The notes beneath the pieces are model-generated. The model did no database searches, was not told where the DNA came from, and saw nothing but the letters and a program-made list of their open reading frames with translations. A stretch of 64,000 nucleotides of DNA, taken from NCBI GenBank assembly GCA_000149265.1, contig CH001300.1:58506-122505 (forward strand), given 5' to 3'. Positions 35,939 through 44,876 of the stretch are shown here, one piece after another (positions within the stretch are counted from its first letter, which is position 1; each line of letters begins with the position of its first letter). The stretch is from Ciona savignyi (lineage: Eukaryota > Chordata > Ascidiacea > Phlebobranchia > Cionidae). A program made the position numbers and the translations under genes.

Positions 35939-37134
35939 AAACCTACTCATTTTTTGACAATGAAGCTGTTCCAGAAGTCAAAGTGATGGATTATATAGCA
36001 TGCCGCTATGACAACTGCTGGTGGATTGGTCTTGTACAAGAGTTGGACATCAAAGGCAATGAAGATGTTAACATTAAGTTTTTGCATCCACATGGACCAT
36101 CTAACACTTTTTATTGGCCACAAAAGTATGACATTTGCTGGGTACCCAAACAACAAATTCTTAGCATTATAACACCACCATCAACTACAACTGGCAGAAA
36201 CTATAAAGTTTCTGAAGAAGAAATACAAATCATTGCAGAAAAGTTTTAAAATCGGAAGCTACATAAAACAGCTTTAAACCATGATGACTGTACCATTGCT
36301 TTTAGTACTGGTATATGTAGTGTTAAATTGTACCAACATTGTCACATATTATTTACTTTTTGTGATAGTTAAAAACAGTCCGGTGTCATGTGTGTTGTTT
36401 ACAAAATAAAATACTTTCTGTAGAATGTTCATCAGGTTTGCCTCGGTTTTTTATAGAAATTGAATAAATTGGGAAACAGTGTGGTCTCAACAAGTTGTTT
36501 TAAAATTAAAATTTCAAACTTTGTACATATAGGAAGTAAATAAAAGGGTATTAGGCTGCTCTGATACTTTAGACTGTACAAAACCATAATTTATTTATCA
36601 AAACACATTTTTTTGGGGGGGCGAAAAATGTGCACTTGGGAAATTTGGTCTCAAAAACGCATTTCAAAGTTGGCAAAGCTAATTTTTGAACTGATTAAAG
36701 ATTTAAGCTTCTTCTAACTTTTAAAAAAGGTTGCATCTCAAAACGGTCTTGCATACAGGAGCTACCCCCTCTAGCGTCGGGGTGGTCGAAATAATTTTAA
36801 AACCTGATTTTGACTATTTTATAATGCCCTAAGGATAAAATGGATGTGAAATTCAGCTTCCTCATACCTTTAAATACCTTAATACAAATTTTCAGCTTTC
36901 CACATAGTTTACTTTTTGAGATATCGACAATTAAAAGTTGTAAGTAGGCGTGCTCACCAACAATAAGCCCTCGTGTGGCCGGTTTTTCATCTTGCCGTAA
37001 CTTTTGAACCGCTAGGAGTTGCGACCTCAAATTTTGTCCTTCTCATTTTTCTAGGTGTAGGTACATTGTCTGAAAATCTTAACAAAATCTGAGAGGTACG
37101 ATGTACGGGCTGTTAAAAATATAATGGAATGACC
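35939..37134 (-). repeat. Right arm of the 1.2-kb inverted repeat
   Basis: Inverted copy of 33748-34917. It begins at AACCTACTCATTTTTTGACA, just after a palindromic GCATGCAGTGCATGC patch (35927-35941) that may mark the rearrangement point. On the plus strand 35983-36249 it keeps an open tail of the transposase (DICWVPKQQILSII ... SEEEIQIIAEKF) that is broken in the left arm. Confidence 0.9.
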
Positions 37135-38860
37135 CCAATGTCAGCTTTAACAGAAGAAGTAGCAACTCGAAGTTGACATGACAAGTGCTCATCTGTAAGC
37201 TGATTTCTGCATTTTGTCTTGAATAGCTTCATTTTTGAAAAGAACTGCTCACAGCAGTATGTGCTGCCGAAAAGAGAGATCATTTTTCTCGCATGATTTT
37301 CTAGATTTGTGTAATTTCCATACACATAGCTTCTGTAAAATGTTAGCAAGTCATTCTCACGGTAGGCTCGTTTAAGATCAACGTTGGCTTGCAATTGTAT
37401 TATTTCTAATTGAAAGCGAGGTGGGATATTCTCCACAACCAAATCAAATGGATGAGCAAAGAGCTGAACGTCGGCATTGTGTTTTCTAAAATCTTCAAAT
37501 CGAGTTTTAAATGCCGAAGTATTGAAAAATTGAATTTCAACTTTTCTACTCTCCAGACAAGGAAAGTGAATTAGGGATCCTTTGCTTAATTGAGATCGAA
37601 AAAGTTGTAGTTTTGCTTGAAATGAGGAAATATGTTCGATCATCTTGTGCACTAACTGATTTTTCCCTTGCAGCTTCACGTTTAGTTCTGAAAGGTGATT
37701 GGTAATGTCAGTTAAAAAAGCAAAATCGTTTAACCATGCATCATCCTTGAGATAGGAAATATCTTGACCTTTACTTTCCATAAAAGTGTGAATAGCCTCC
37801 TTGAGATCCCAAAATCTTTTTAATACAGCAGCTCTGCTTAGCCACCTTACTGCACAAAAATAGTTTACATCCGGGTAATCGGAGTTGGGTGCTTGCAGAA
37901 AAGACTTAAACTGCCGGTGATTTAACCTAACCCCCGTGATCTTATGTAATTAACACACGAAACAACATTTTTCATTACTTCACCAAAACCAAGTACTTTT
38001 GAGCATAAATTTTCCTGGTGAATGATGCAATGGCTCACCAAAACATTTTCTGTTTGAATAACATCTAAAAATCTTTTAACAAATCCATTGTTTTTCCCCA
38101 CCATTGATGGTGCTCCATCCGTAGTGATACCAACCAACTTAGAAGAATCTATTTCAAACTTGTTCATCAATTTTGTTACCTCCTCGCAAATGTTTTGACC
38201 AGTTGTTGTTGAATGCATACTTGCCATATCCAAAAATTCTTCAGTTACTTCAAAATTATCTGTTACTCCTCGTATGAAAACAACTAGCTGGGCAGTATCG
38301 CTCACGTCTGTACTTTCATCCAAAGCGATACTAAAAGCAGAACATTTGCTTATTCTGTCTTTTAGAGAAGCTTCGATGTTTTCCGAAAGATCGTCTATTC
38401 GGCGAGCCATTGTAAAACGAGACAGACTTATTTGCTCCACTAAATTTTTCTTTTCTGGTGATACATTTTCGATGAATATCTCCAAACAACTCTTAATGAA
38501 TTCACCATCGCTGTACGGCTTTCCTTTTTCAGCAATTGCCTCAGCAATTTTAAAGCTGAGTTTTGTAACTAACTTAGTGTTTGTCTTGTAATCATGAAAT
38601 AAATCTTGCTGTTTACTCAAAGAATTAACCATTTGCTGCATTTTGTCAACCCGTGATTGACCCACAATACTATCATAGCTAGCAGAGTGTTTTGTATCAT
38701 AGTGTCGCTTGATATTGTACTCCTTCATTACTGCTATAGTACTTTGACAAATCAGGCAAACTACATCTTTATTGTGTTGCACAATAAAGTATTTTATACA
38801 CCACTCATTATTAAACTTGCGCCCTTCATAATCTACCTTCCTTTTCTTACTGGTAGACAT
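37135..38860 (-). pseudogene. Charlie-type hAT transposase, GTF2IRD2/ZBED-like
   Basis: MSTSKKRKVDYEGRKF starts a protein with a BED-like finger (VVCLICQSTIAV ... KRHYDTKH). Catalytic-core motifs follow: ALDESTDVSDTAQL and GITTDGAPSMVG with aspartates, HCIIHQENLCSK, then YFCAVRWLSRAAVLKRFW. The hAT dimerisation region has TYCCEQFFSKMKLFKTKCRN. About 570 residues are covered. Only one coding break is seen before the insertion: GGTTA is doubled in tandem at about 37925, shifting the frame after RSRG. The last codons lie beyond the inserted element at 33712. Close relatives include the domesticated GTF2IRD2 tail and FAM200/ZBED5 proteins of vertebrates. Confidence 0.88.
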
Positions 38861-39157
38861 TTAAGCTTTGTTATTTTTTTCGTATATTAACTAACCTCTA
38901 CCCATAAAGTAAAATCACGGTATACTGTACTGCCAGATTAAGACAGTTTTCATACAATGCATATTATGCTGCAACAATGGGGTGTCGTCACAGTAGCCTA
39001 CTGTAGACGGAAATTAATCGTAGTGTGACATAGTCGAAAATGCCAAAATGATAAATGTCTACGAAGTATGAAGTCTGTAGCGGGCCACGAAAATAGGTAC
39101 CGCGGGCCGTGCTGTGGCCCGCGGGCCGTATGTTGCACGCCTCTGCTATAAATAATA

Positions 39158-39299
39158 AATACTACAGGATCGCTTGAAGCGCTTAGATCACTTGATTGCT
39201 ATGGAAAGTTATTTTAACCCCAACCCATACATTAATATCATGCATGGCTTTTGTAATTACGAAGTATATAGTAAGCGATCCAAGCGGTCCTGTAGTATT
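39158..39299. mobile_element. 142-bp MITE with TA target duplication
   Basis: TA (39156-39157) then AATACTACAGGATCGCTTG; the right end reads CAAGCGGTCCTGTAGTATT then TA (39300-39301). The termini are inverted repeats of about 19 bases with one mismatch, plus a second inner pair built on AAGCG. The size and TA suit a Tc1/mariner-type MITE. Confidence 0.8.
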
Positions 39300-39444
39300 T
39301 AGAGGTACGGCCAGTTGTAGCCAGTGTTGTTTTCATGTCCATTGTAGTATTTGAAAAATAAGGAGTTTTTTCTCGTATAAGATCTTCCGCGATCTACTAA
39401 AGTATTATTATACTCGTATAATTAAAACGAAGTTAGTTTCTTAC

Positions 39445-40151
39445 TTTTAGAATATAAACTCCGCAGTTTGAAAAATCTGCTTGAATAGGGTGGGTGTATC
39501 ACAACCGTAAGCTGCCAATTAATTTCCGCCAGATGATTGTCGTTAGGATTCCTTCTCGATAATAAATACTCCCTAAAAATAAATAAACATTTTTTTATGG
39601 AAACAGATAAAAAATAAATTTACCTGAAACCTCCTACAGTTGCAATGTCTCCGGCCGGATTCCTTTGTTGAGCCGAATGGTTATAAGAATTCTCGTCATT
39701 TTACGGTCACATATTCAAATAAATAAATTGCTTACCAATAAATTCCAGTGGTTGTTTTTGTTAAACACCCCAGCAATAACATCATAGTCCGAGAATGTAG
39801 TCTAAAAAGGAAAACAGGTAGCCTACATTCATATAATAATTCATTTAAATAAATATAAACATGAACTCACGTTGTTGAGTGAGTGACGTTTTAAAATGTT
39901 GTGTTGGCAACGAACTATGCTCCCAATTAGAAAACAGTCAATAACACATACTGACAAAGATTTGCTTTGTCTTGCCAATAGATTAAGGCAAAAATCGATG
40001 GTCTAAACAAAATATCAACAATTGTTACAATATAACAGCTGAGTAAATAAGACTTTTTTAGACTTACCGCGCCATCCAGCCAATTTCCACCTGACAGTGT
40101 GTTGAACGAGTCGTGCTTTAAAACATATTTACCATTTTCAATGGACGACAC
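39445..40151 (-). pseudogene. Ulp1/SENP-like (C48) cysteine protease, five short exons
   Basis: Exons, minus strand: from about 40151 to 40068, 40002-39871, 39801-39736, 39691-39624 and 39572-39445. All introns are short with GT/AG ends, and the first three junctions are in phase 0. The protein reads GKYVLKHDSFNTLSGGNWLD then GATIDFCLNLL, as in the N-lobe of Ulp1 proteases. FNKNNHWNL carries the catalytic His-Trp. The last exon encodes WQLTVVIHP and IQADFSNCGVYILK, containing the oxyanion Gln and catalytic Cys. A tandem ACCC doubling between these two segments shifts the frame; subtracting it makes the exon end in phase 0. The catalytic Asp is not evident in exon 4, whose 5' edge is less certain. 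Downstream exons are missing before the MITE and hAT. Such proteases can be host desumoylases or transposon passengers. Confidence 0.7.
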
Positions 40152-40239
40152 AACAATATATTGGCCAAGAAGGTGGGGCTGATAGCGAGGATGGAGCCAC
40201 AGACGAGGATGAGGTTGAAGCAGATGGTTCTAGCTAGAG

Positions 40240-41128
40240 GGAATGGTGGGGACGGGGAAATGGGATGATACCAGAGGGGATGCTAGGGGCAGTGGTTCCA
40301 GAAAAGCTTAGCTTGTTTGGGAAAGACAACCTAAACATGCTGTATTAAATTCTTGCAGATTACTTTCCCAGTCATGTTTTTTTACACAGCTTGGCGCATC
40401 AGTTTTTTTTATCCATACTGTTTTTATTTGTTCTGCAACCGACGTCAAATTCCACAACTGGATACAGCGAAATTATGGTATCCGTTTGCAATAAAAATCC
40501 TGGTTCGACAGCGGACCACATAAGGCAATACAGGATTATAATCACTGATCTGACATCCGGGATTTAAGATTACGGATCGGAAAATCCATCTTTTTAAAAT
40601 GCACCGGCAGCCTGATCTTTGATCCAAGATTTTTTAATCTGGGAACCTACTTTGTGAATACCACCCTCACTGAATGACTTATAACCATCGTTGTTTAGAC
40701 TTTGCAAGTTTAATTTTGGTGAGACCTCGTCTGCATATCAAGTGCTGTATTGAAATGAAGCTAAATTCCAAAACAGTCCGATTTAGTTTTTCATGGCTTC
40801 GGGGAAATATTTCCCTGGGTTTAGTACTTAAATGTCTGTTTTTACATATGTGGTTCATGTGATTTGACGACTCATTTACTTACGTTTTCATGTCCATTTG
40901 TGTACTGCGCCTGAAAGCATAGCCTGTTGGAATAGACCACCTGATCGAACAGTCGGAAAACCGCTCGCGTTTCTTAGTCCACTTTTCGGGCGTACCATGA
41001 TCACTCAAGCGCATCAAGGGAAAGAATGCATTTCGCACCCGATCCACCAATTTTTCATCGCTTGTAGCGGCATGAAAATGGGACAGATCGTCGCTTGTAG
41101 CGGGACTGTCATATGCGATTTATCTGCT
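40240..41128. other. Stretch without a supported gene; one dispersed repeat copy
   Basis: Positions 40738-40825 match 23525-23605 (GAAATGAAGCTAAATTCC core). A plus-strand acidic reading at 40155-40236 (GADSEDGATDEDEVEAD, then stop) overlaps the protease start and may be an unrelated exon end. Confidence 0.3.
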
Positions 41129-41129
41129 G

Positions 41130-42225
41130 GCCTGGGTGGTGGTTACTTGGGGTGGTGTTTGCTTGGGTAGTTGTTGCCTGGGTGGTGGTTGCCCGGGTAG
41201 TGGTTGCCCGGGTGGTGGCTGTCCGGATGGTAGTTGCCCGGGTGGTGTGGTGATGGTTGCCCAGGTGGTAGTTGCCTGAATGGTGGGGTGGTGGTTGCCC
41301 GGAAGGTGGGGTGATGGATGGTTGCTTGGGGTGGTTGTTGCCCAAGTGGCGGTTGGCCGGGTGATGGTTGCTCGGGTGGTGGTTTCCTGGCTGGTGGCTG
41401 CCCTGGTGGTGGTTGTGCCCAGGTAGTGGGGTGATGGTTGCTTAAGGTAGCAGTTGCCTGGGTGGTGGTTGCCAGGGTGGTAGTTGCCTGGGTGGTGGCT
41501 GCCCTGGTGGTGGTTGCCCAAGTTGTGGGGTGATTGTTGTCTGGGGGGTGGTTGCCCAGGTGGTAGTAGTTGCCTGGATGGTGGGGTGGTGGTTGTTCGG
41601 GTGGTGGGGTAATGGTTTCTTGGGGTGGATGTTGACCATGTCGTGGCTGCCCGGGTGGTGGTTGCCCGACTAGTAGTTGCCTGGCTGGTGGCTGCCCGGG
41701 TGATGGTTGGCTAGGTTGGTTGTTGCCTGGGTGAGGCTGCCCGGGTGGTGGCTGTCCTGGTGGTGGTTACCCGAGTGGTGGAGTGATGGTTGCTTGGGGT
41801 GGTTGTTGTCTTGGGTGATAGTTGCCTGGTGTGATGGTTGCTTGGGATGGTGATTGCTTGGAGTGGTGGTTGCATGGGGTGATGGTTGCTTGGGTGGTGG
41901 TTGCTTGGGGTGGTGGTTGCTTGGGTGATGGTTGCTTGGGTAGTGGATGCTTGGGGTGATGGTTGCCTGGTGTGATGGTTGCTTGGGCCGGTAGTTGATT
42001 GGGTTGATGGTTGCTTTGGGTGGTGGTTGTTGGGGTGATGGTTGCTTGGGCTGGCGGTTGCTTGGGTGGTGGTTGCTTGGGTGGTGATTGTTGGGGTGGT
42101 GGTTGCTTGGGGTGGTGGTTGCTTGGGTGATGGTTGCTTGGGCAGTGGTTGCTTGGGACGGTGGTTGCTTGGGGTGATGGTTGCTTGGGGCGGTGGTTGC
42201 TTGGGGCGGTGGTTGCTTGGGTAAG
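41130..42225 (+). repeat. G-rich minisatellite, 15-19-bp unit
   Basis: About 1.1 kb of imperfect copies built on GGTGGTTGC(T/C)(T/C)GGGTG. The first part favours GCCCGGGTG or GCCTGGGTG variants and the second GCTTGGGTG, so two subfamilies expanded separately. The plus strand is strongly G over C. Long proline/threonine/histidine frames on the minus strand are products of the repeat, not genes. Regular GG and GGG runs could allow quadruplex folding. Confidence 0.92.
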
Positions 42226-42552
42226 CAGGCCCAATAAAAAGTGTAGATATCAGTACTGCTCTGCCCAATTTACCAATATCTGTACCTGTTAACCTATCTG
42301 TATTGTATGGCGGCCTTTTATAATGTAGTAGCAACATATAGCTAAGTAAGGGAGAGGGGTATTTGCAAGGTGTAGATAGGGGTGAGGGTTTCCTGTATTG
42401 GCAGCCTAGGCTTATTAAGTATGTAACATGCCTATGCAATTTTTAAGGTATCGTTGTGTTTCAGGTAGGCCCTGGAAGCCTATATATAAGTTTTTTAATT
42501 TGTGATTTGTTTCATTACATGAGTTAATTATCGGCATATTTTTAGTTTTATA

Positions 42553-42632
42553 CCAGTCTGGTGCACCTGCAGGATTTGCAGATTCAAAACTGGTCTGGTG
42601 CACCTGCAGGATTTGCAGATTCAAAAGGTTGC
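42553..42632. repeat. Short tandem duplication
   Basis: GTCTGGTGCACCTGCAGGAT and the following TTGCAGATTCAAAA occur twice in a row, with a third partial copy of TTGCAGATTCAAAACTGGTC at the start of the SINE-like repeat. Confidence 0.8.
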
Positions 42633-42850
42633 AGATTCAAAACTGGTCGCCAGCTAGTCGGGTGTGTTCTTGGGCAAGGCACTTAACGGACATTGCCTGA
42701 ACCCAGCAAAATAATGGGTTCTACCAAATTAAAGGAACACGTGTATCATACACAGCACACTGCAATAGCTTCGGTAACACTACGGTGGGCGCAAGGTGAT
42801 CGCCTATGTATTAACGCTCTTGGTTTTCCCATTCACGGGTATAAACCTGA
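42630..42850 (+). repeat. SINE-like repeat, fullest copy in the window
   Basis: Contains in order AAAACTGGTCGCCAGCTAG, TTGGGCAAGGCACTTAACGG, AATGGGTTCTACCAAATTAA, ACACTGCAATAGCTTCGG and TTTTCCCATTCACGG. Parts of this order recur at 3373, 4985, 21028, 59530 and, for the last module, near 2040 and 5600. The GGGCAAGGCACTTA core resembles conserved segments of animal SINEs. No clear A box is visible. Confidence 0.6.
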
Positions 42851-42897
42851 ATATCCTAGATCCTATATAGATTCACAAACCCATACTACCTCCATAT

Positions 42898-43608
42898 AAT
42901 TCTACGATCACCACCCCCATAAATAGATCTACGACTACTACCCGCATATACTTCTACGCCACTACTACCGTATAGATCAACGACCACCACCCCATATAGA
43001 TCTACAACCACCACCCCAATATAGATCTGCGACCACCAGCCCCATTTATATATCTAAAACCACTACCACATGTAAAGATCTACGACCACCACCCCCATAT
43101 ATAGATCTAAAACCACCACCACCCCCATATATTGATCTACGAACACTACCCCCATATAATAATCTACGACCACCACCCCATATAGATATACAACCACTAC
43201 CACCGCATAGATATGTACGACCACTACCACCATTTAGTTTTACAACCACTACCCCCATATAGATCTGCGACCGCTACCCCATATATATAGATCTGCCACC
43301 AATAACCCCATATATAGATCTACGACCACTACCACCGCATAGATATGTACGACCACTACCCCCATATATAGATCTACGACCACTACCCCCATATAGATCT
43401 ACGACCACTACCCCATATAGATCTACGACCACTACCACATTTAGATCTACGACCACCACCCCCATATATATAGATCTGCCACCACTACCCCCATATATAG
43501 ATCTACGACCACCACCTCCCTATATAGATCTATGACCACCACCCCCATATATTGATCTACAACCACCACCCTAATATACTAATCTACGACCACCACCCCC
43601 CATATATA
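42898..43608. repeat. AC-rich minisatellite, ~25-29-bp unit
   Basis: Roughly 26 imperfect copies of ATAGATCTACGACCACCACCC plus a short CAT spacer. Most units carry an AGATCT site. A second short block of the same repeat (43750-43835) follows the first U1 fragment, showing that the U1 sequence lies within the array. Confidence 0.9.
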
Positions 43609-43637
43609 GATATACGGCTGTGCGACGACGAGAAGAC

Positions 43638-43708
43638 GTGCAATGGCAAAGCCTCGTCCTGGACCCACTGGCTGCCTGATCCCAGTATGGTCCTCGTCAG
43701 GTAAGTAT
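43638..43708 (-). pseudogene. U1 snRNA 5' fragment A
   Basis: On the minus strand the first bases are ATACTTACCTG, the 5' splice-site-recognising end of U1. Stem-loop I follows with loop GATCAGGCAG, then GAGGCTTTGCCATTGCAC, the U1A-binding loop II. After about nt 71 the sequence changes to CGTCTTCTCGTCGTCGC, which is copied from the U1 upstream flank (compare 44018-44034). The Sm site and the rest are missing, so it cannot make a full snRNA. Confidence 0.85.
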
Positions 43709-43846
43709 GAGTTGGAAAAGTGAAAGGCTGGACCACCCGAGGCAAAACCACCTCCCTATATAGATCTACGACCACCACCCTAATATACTAATCTACGACC
43801 ACCACCACCCATATATATTTATACGGCTGTGCGACGACGAGAAAAC

Positions 43847-43917
43847 GTGCAATGGCAAAGCCTCGCCCTGGACCCACTGGCTGCCTGATCCCATTATGGT
43901 CCTCGTCAGGTAAGTAT
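43847..43917 (-). pseudogene. U1 snRNA 5' fragment B
   Basis: Near-identical to fragment A, 209 bases away, with the same end point and the same flank after nt 71. It differs at a few sites (for example CCATAATGGG instead of CCATACTGGG). Together with the duplicated upstream flank it forms a tandem pair separated by a block of minisatellite. Confidence 0.85.
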
Positions 43918-44330
43918 GAGTTGGAACAGTGAAAGGCTGGACCACTCGAGGCAAAACCACCTCCGAGTTACCGTGTTCGAGTGTGTGTCAGTCGGCAGGT
44001 TTCTCTTCAGCGACGACGAGAAGACGCCAATTTCTTATCAACTCACTCGAGATTTCATTGTACGTAAGGCCGATGCGCCACCTCCCCAGTGGATAGCGAA
44101 AGGGCAACAAAATGGGCCTGTTTTTCAAAAACCAGTCTAAACCAGCAAGAAATCCGGTTTCGAAGCTGGGTCTATTTTATTCAAATTTATCCGATGACGT
44201 AGGAGACCGGTCGCTTGGCGATAGTCCCGAGTAACCAAAACACAACAAAAACCGAGTTCGCAGGGGGGGTGTGTGTTGAATCGACCAAACGCGCTGTGTA
44301 AGACTGCTGTAGCCACTGATCAATGTTAAA

Positions 44331-44380
44331 GACGGGGATAGCGCGAACGCAGTCCCCACTACCAGAAATTATACGACCGG

Positions 44381-44412
<32 letters not shown>

Positions 44413-44468
44413 GCTAAGCCGATGTGCAATGGCAAAGCCTCGCCCTGGACCCACTGGCTGCCTGATCC
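44331..44468 (-). pseudogene. U1 snRNA, lacking the first ~26 nt
   Basis: Minus strand covers GGATCAGGCAGCC (loop I) through CCATTGCACATCGG (loop II), CCCCAAATGTGGGTAA (stem III), an Sm site in ATAATTTCTGG, and the terminal stem GGGGACTGCGTTCGCGC. The 5' end is cut where a run of 24 T (44469-44492) starts; CCTGATCC appears on both sides of that run. The 3' two thirds are close to canonical animal U1, so decay is recent. Lost 5' bases include the splice-site-pairing region. Confidence 0.9.
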
Positions 44469-44515
44469 TTTTTTTTTTTTTTTTTTTTTTTTCCTGATCC
44501 TTTTTTAATTTATTA

Positions 44516-44710
44516 GCAATAACATATTGGCGATAACGAACATAGAATATTGGCGATAACGAACATAGCATATTGGCGATAACGAACATAGCATATTGGC
44601 GATAACGAACATAGCATATTGGCGATAACAGTGTAATGGCGATAGCAGCGTAATGGCGATAACAACTTATTGGCAGTAACAACTTATTGGCAGTAACAAC
44701 TTATTGGCAC
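44516..44710 (+). repeat. Short tandem repeat, ~23-bp unit
   Basis: At least four copies of TATTGGCGATAACGAACATAG with a CA spacer, then degenerate copies (TAATGGCGATA, TTATTGGCAGTAACAAC). The frame at 44410-44682 is a by-product. Confidence 0.9.
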
Positions 44711-44876
44711 TTTCACACTTGCGTTGGTGAAGTGAGAGGATATACTATATGAAGAAAAAGGCGAAAACAGGTTTAATATGTTAAAAAAAAAGAATAAAGT
44801 TGAGATACAATACAATATTATACACACTCTCCTGTCAAGCTCAAAGGCACTCTGAAATAGCTTTTGGTGTGGAAAG

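Larger units (their letters stand above)
33748..37134. mobile_element. Double-ended inverted-repeat DNA transposon, CCAATG duplication
   Basis: CCAATG flanks it (33742-33747 and 37135-37140). Ends are GGTCATTCCATTATA and TATAATGGAATGACC. The outer ~1.17 kb on the left (33748-34917) is repeated in inverted orientation on the right (35939-37134), with one 29-base deletion on the left and scattered changes. Each arm holds the 3' end of the transposase gene, so both termini derive from the same end. About 1 kb of unique DNA with the rest of a truncated transposase lies between. A 6-bp duplication fits the Dada or IS3EU superfamilies; I could not decide. Confidence 0.85.
33566..39145 (-). mobile_element. 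Charlie-type hAT element with CTATAAAT duplication
   Basis: CTATAAAT lies at 33558-33565 and 39146-39153. The left end is CAGGGGGGTGCAAC and the right end GTTGCACGCCTCTG, whose reverse complement is CAGAGGCGTGCAAC. Inside the right end a GCGGGCC...GGCCCGCGGGCC patch is typical of Charlie-like elements. Total span is 5580 bases, of which 3387 belong to another element inserted at the transposase C-terminus. The original hAT was about 2.2 kb. A TA-flanked MITE starts five bases beyond the right duplication. Confidence 0.95.

Noticed and set aside
41109-42439. Long minus-strand frames rich in Pro, Thr, His and Gln (up to 242 codons)
   Set aside because: They are translations of the G-rich minisatellite and are open in several frames because the repeat lacks stop codons.
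43046-43465. Glycine/valine-rich minus frames
   Set aside because: They come from the AC-rich minisatellite, with no start context and period equal to the repeat.
43916-44140. 74-codon plus frame
   Set aside because: It overlaps the U1 upstream flank and starts inside the antisense of U1.
44516-44700. Regular short repeats resembling a CRISPR array
   Set aside because: The units are contiguous with no unique spacers, and the DNA is eukaryotic.
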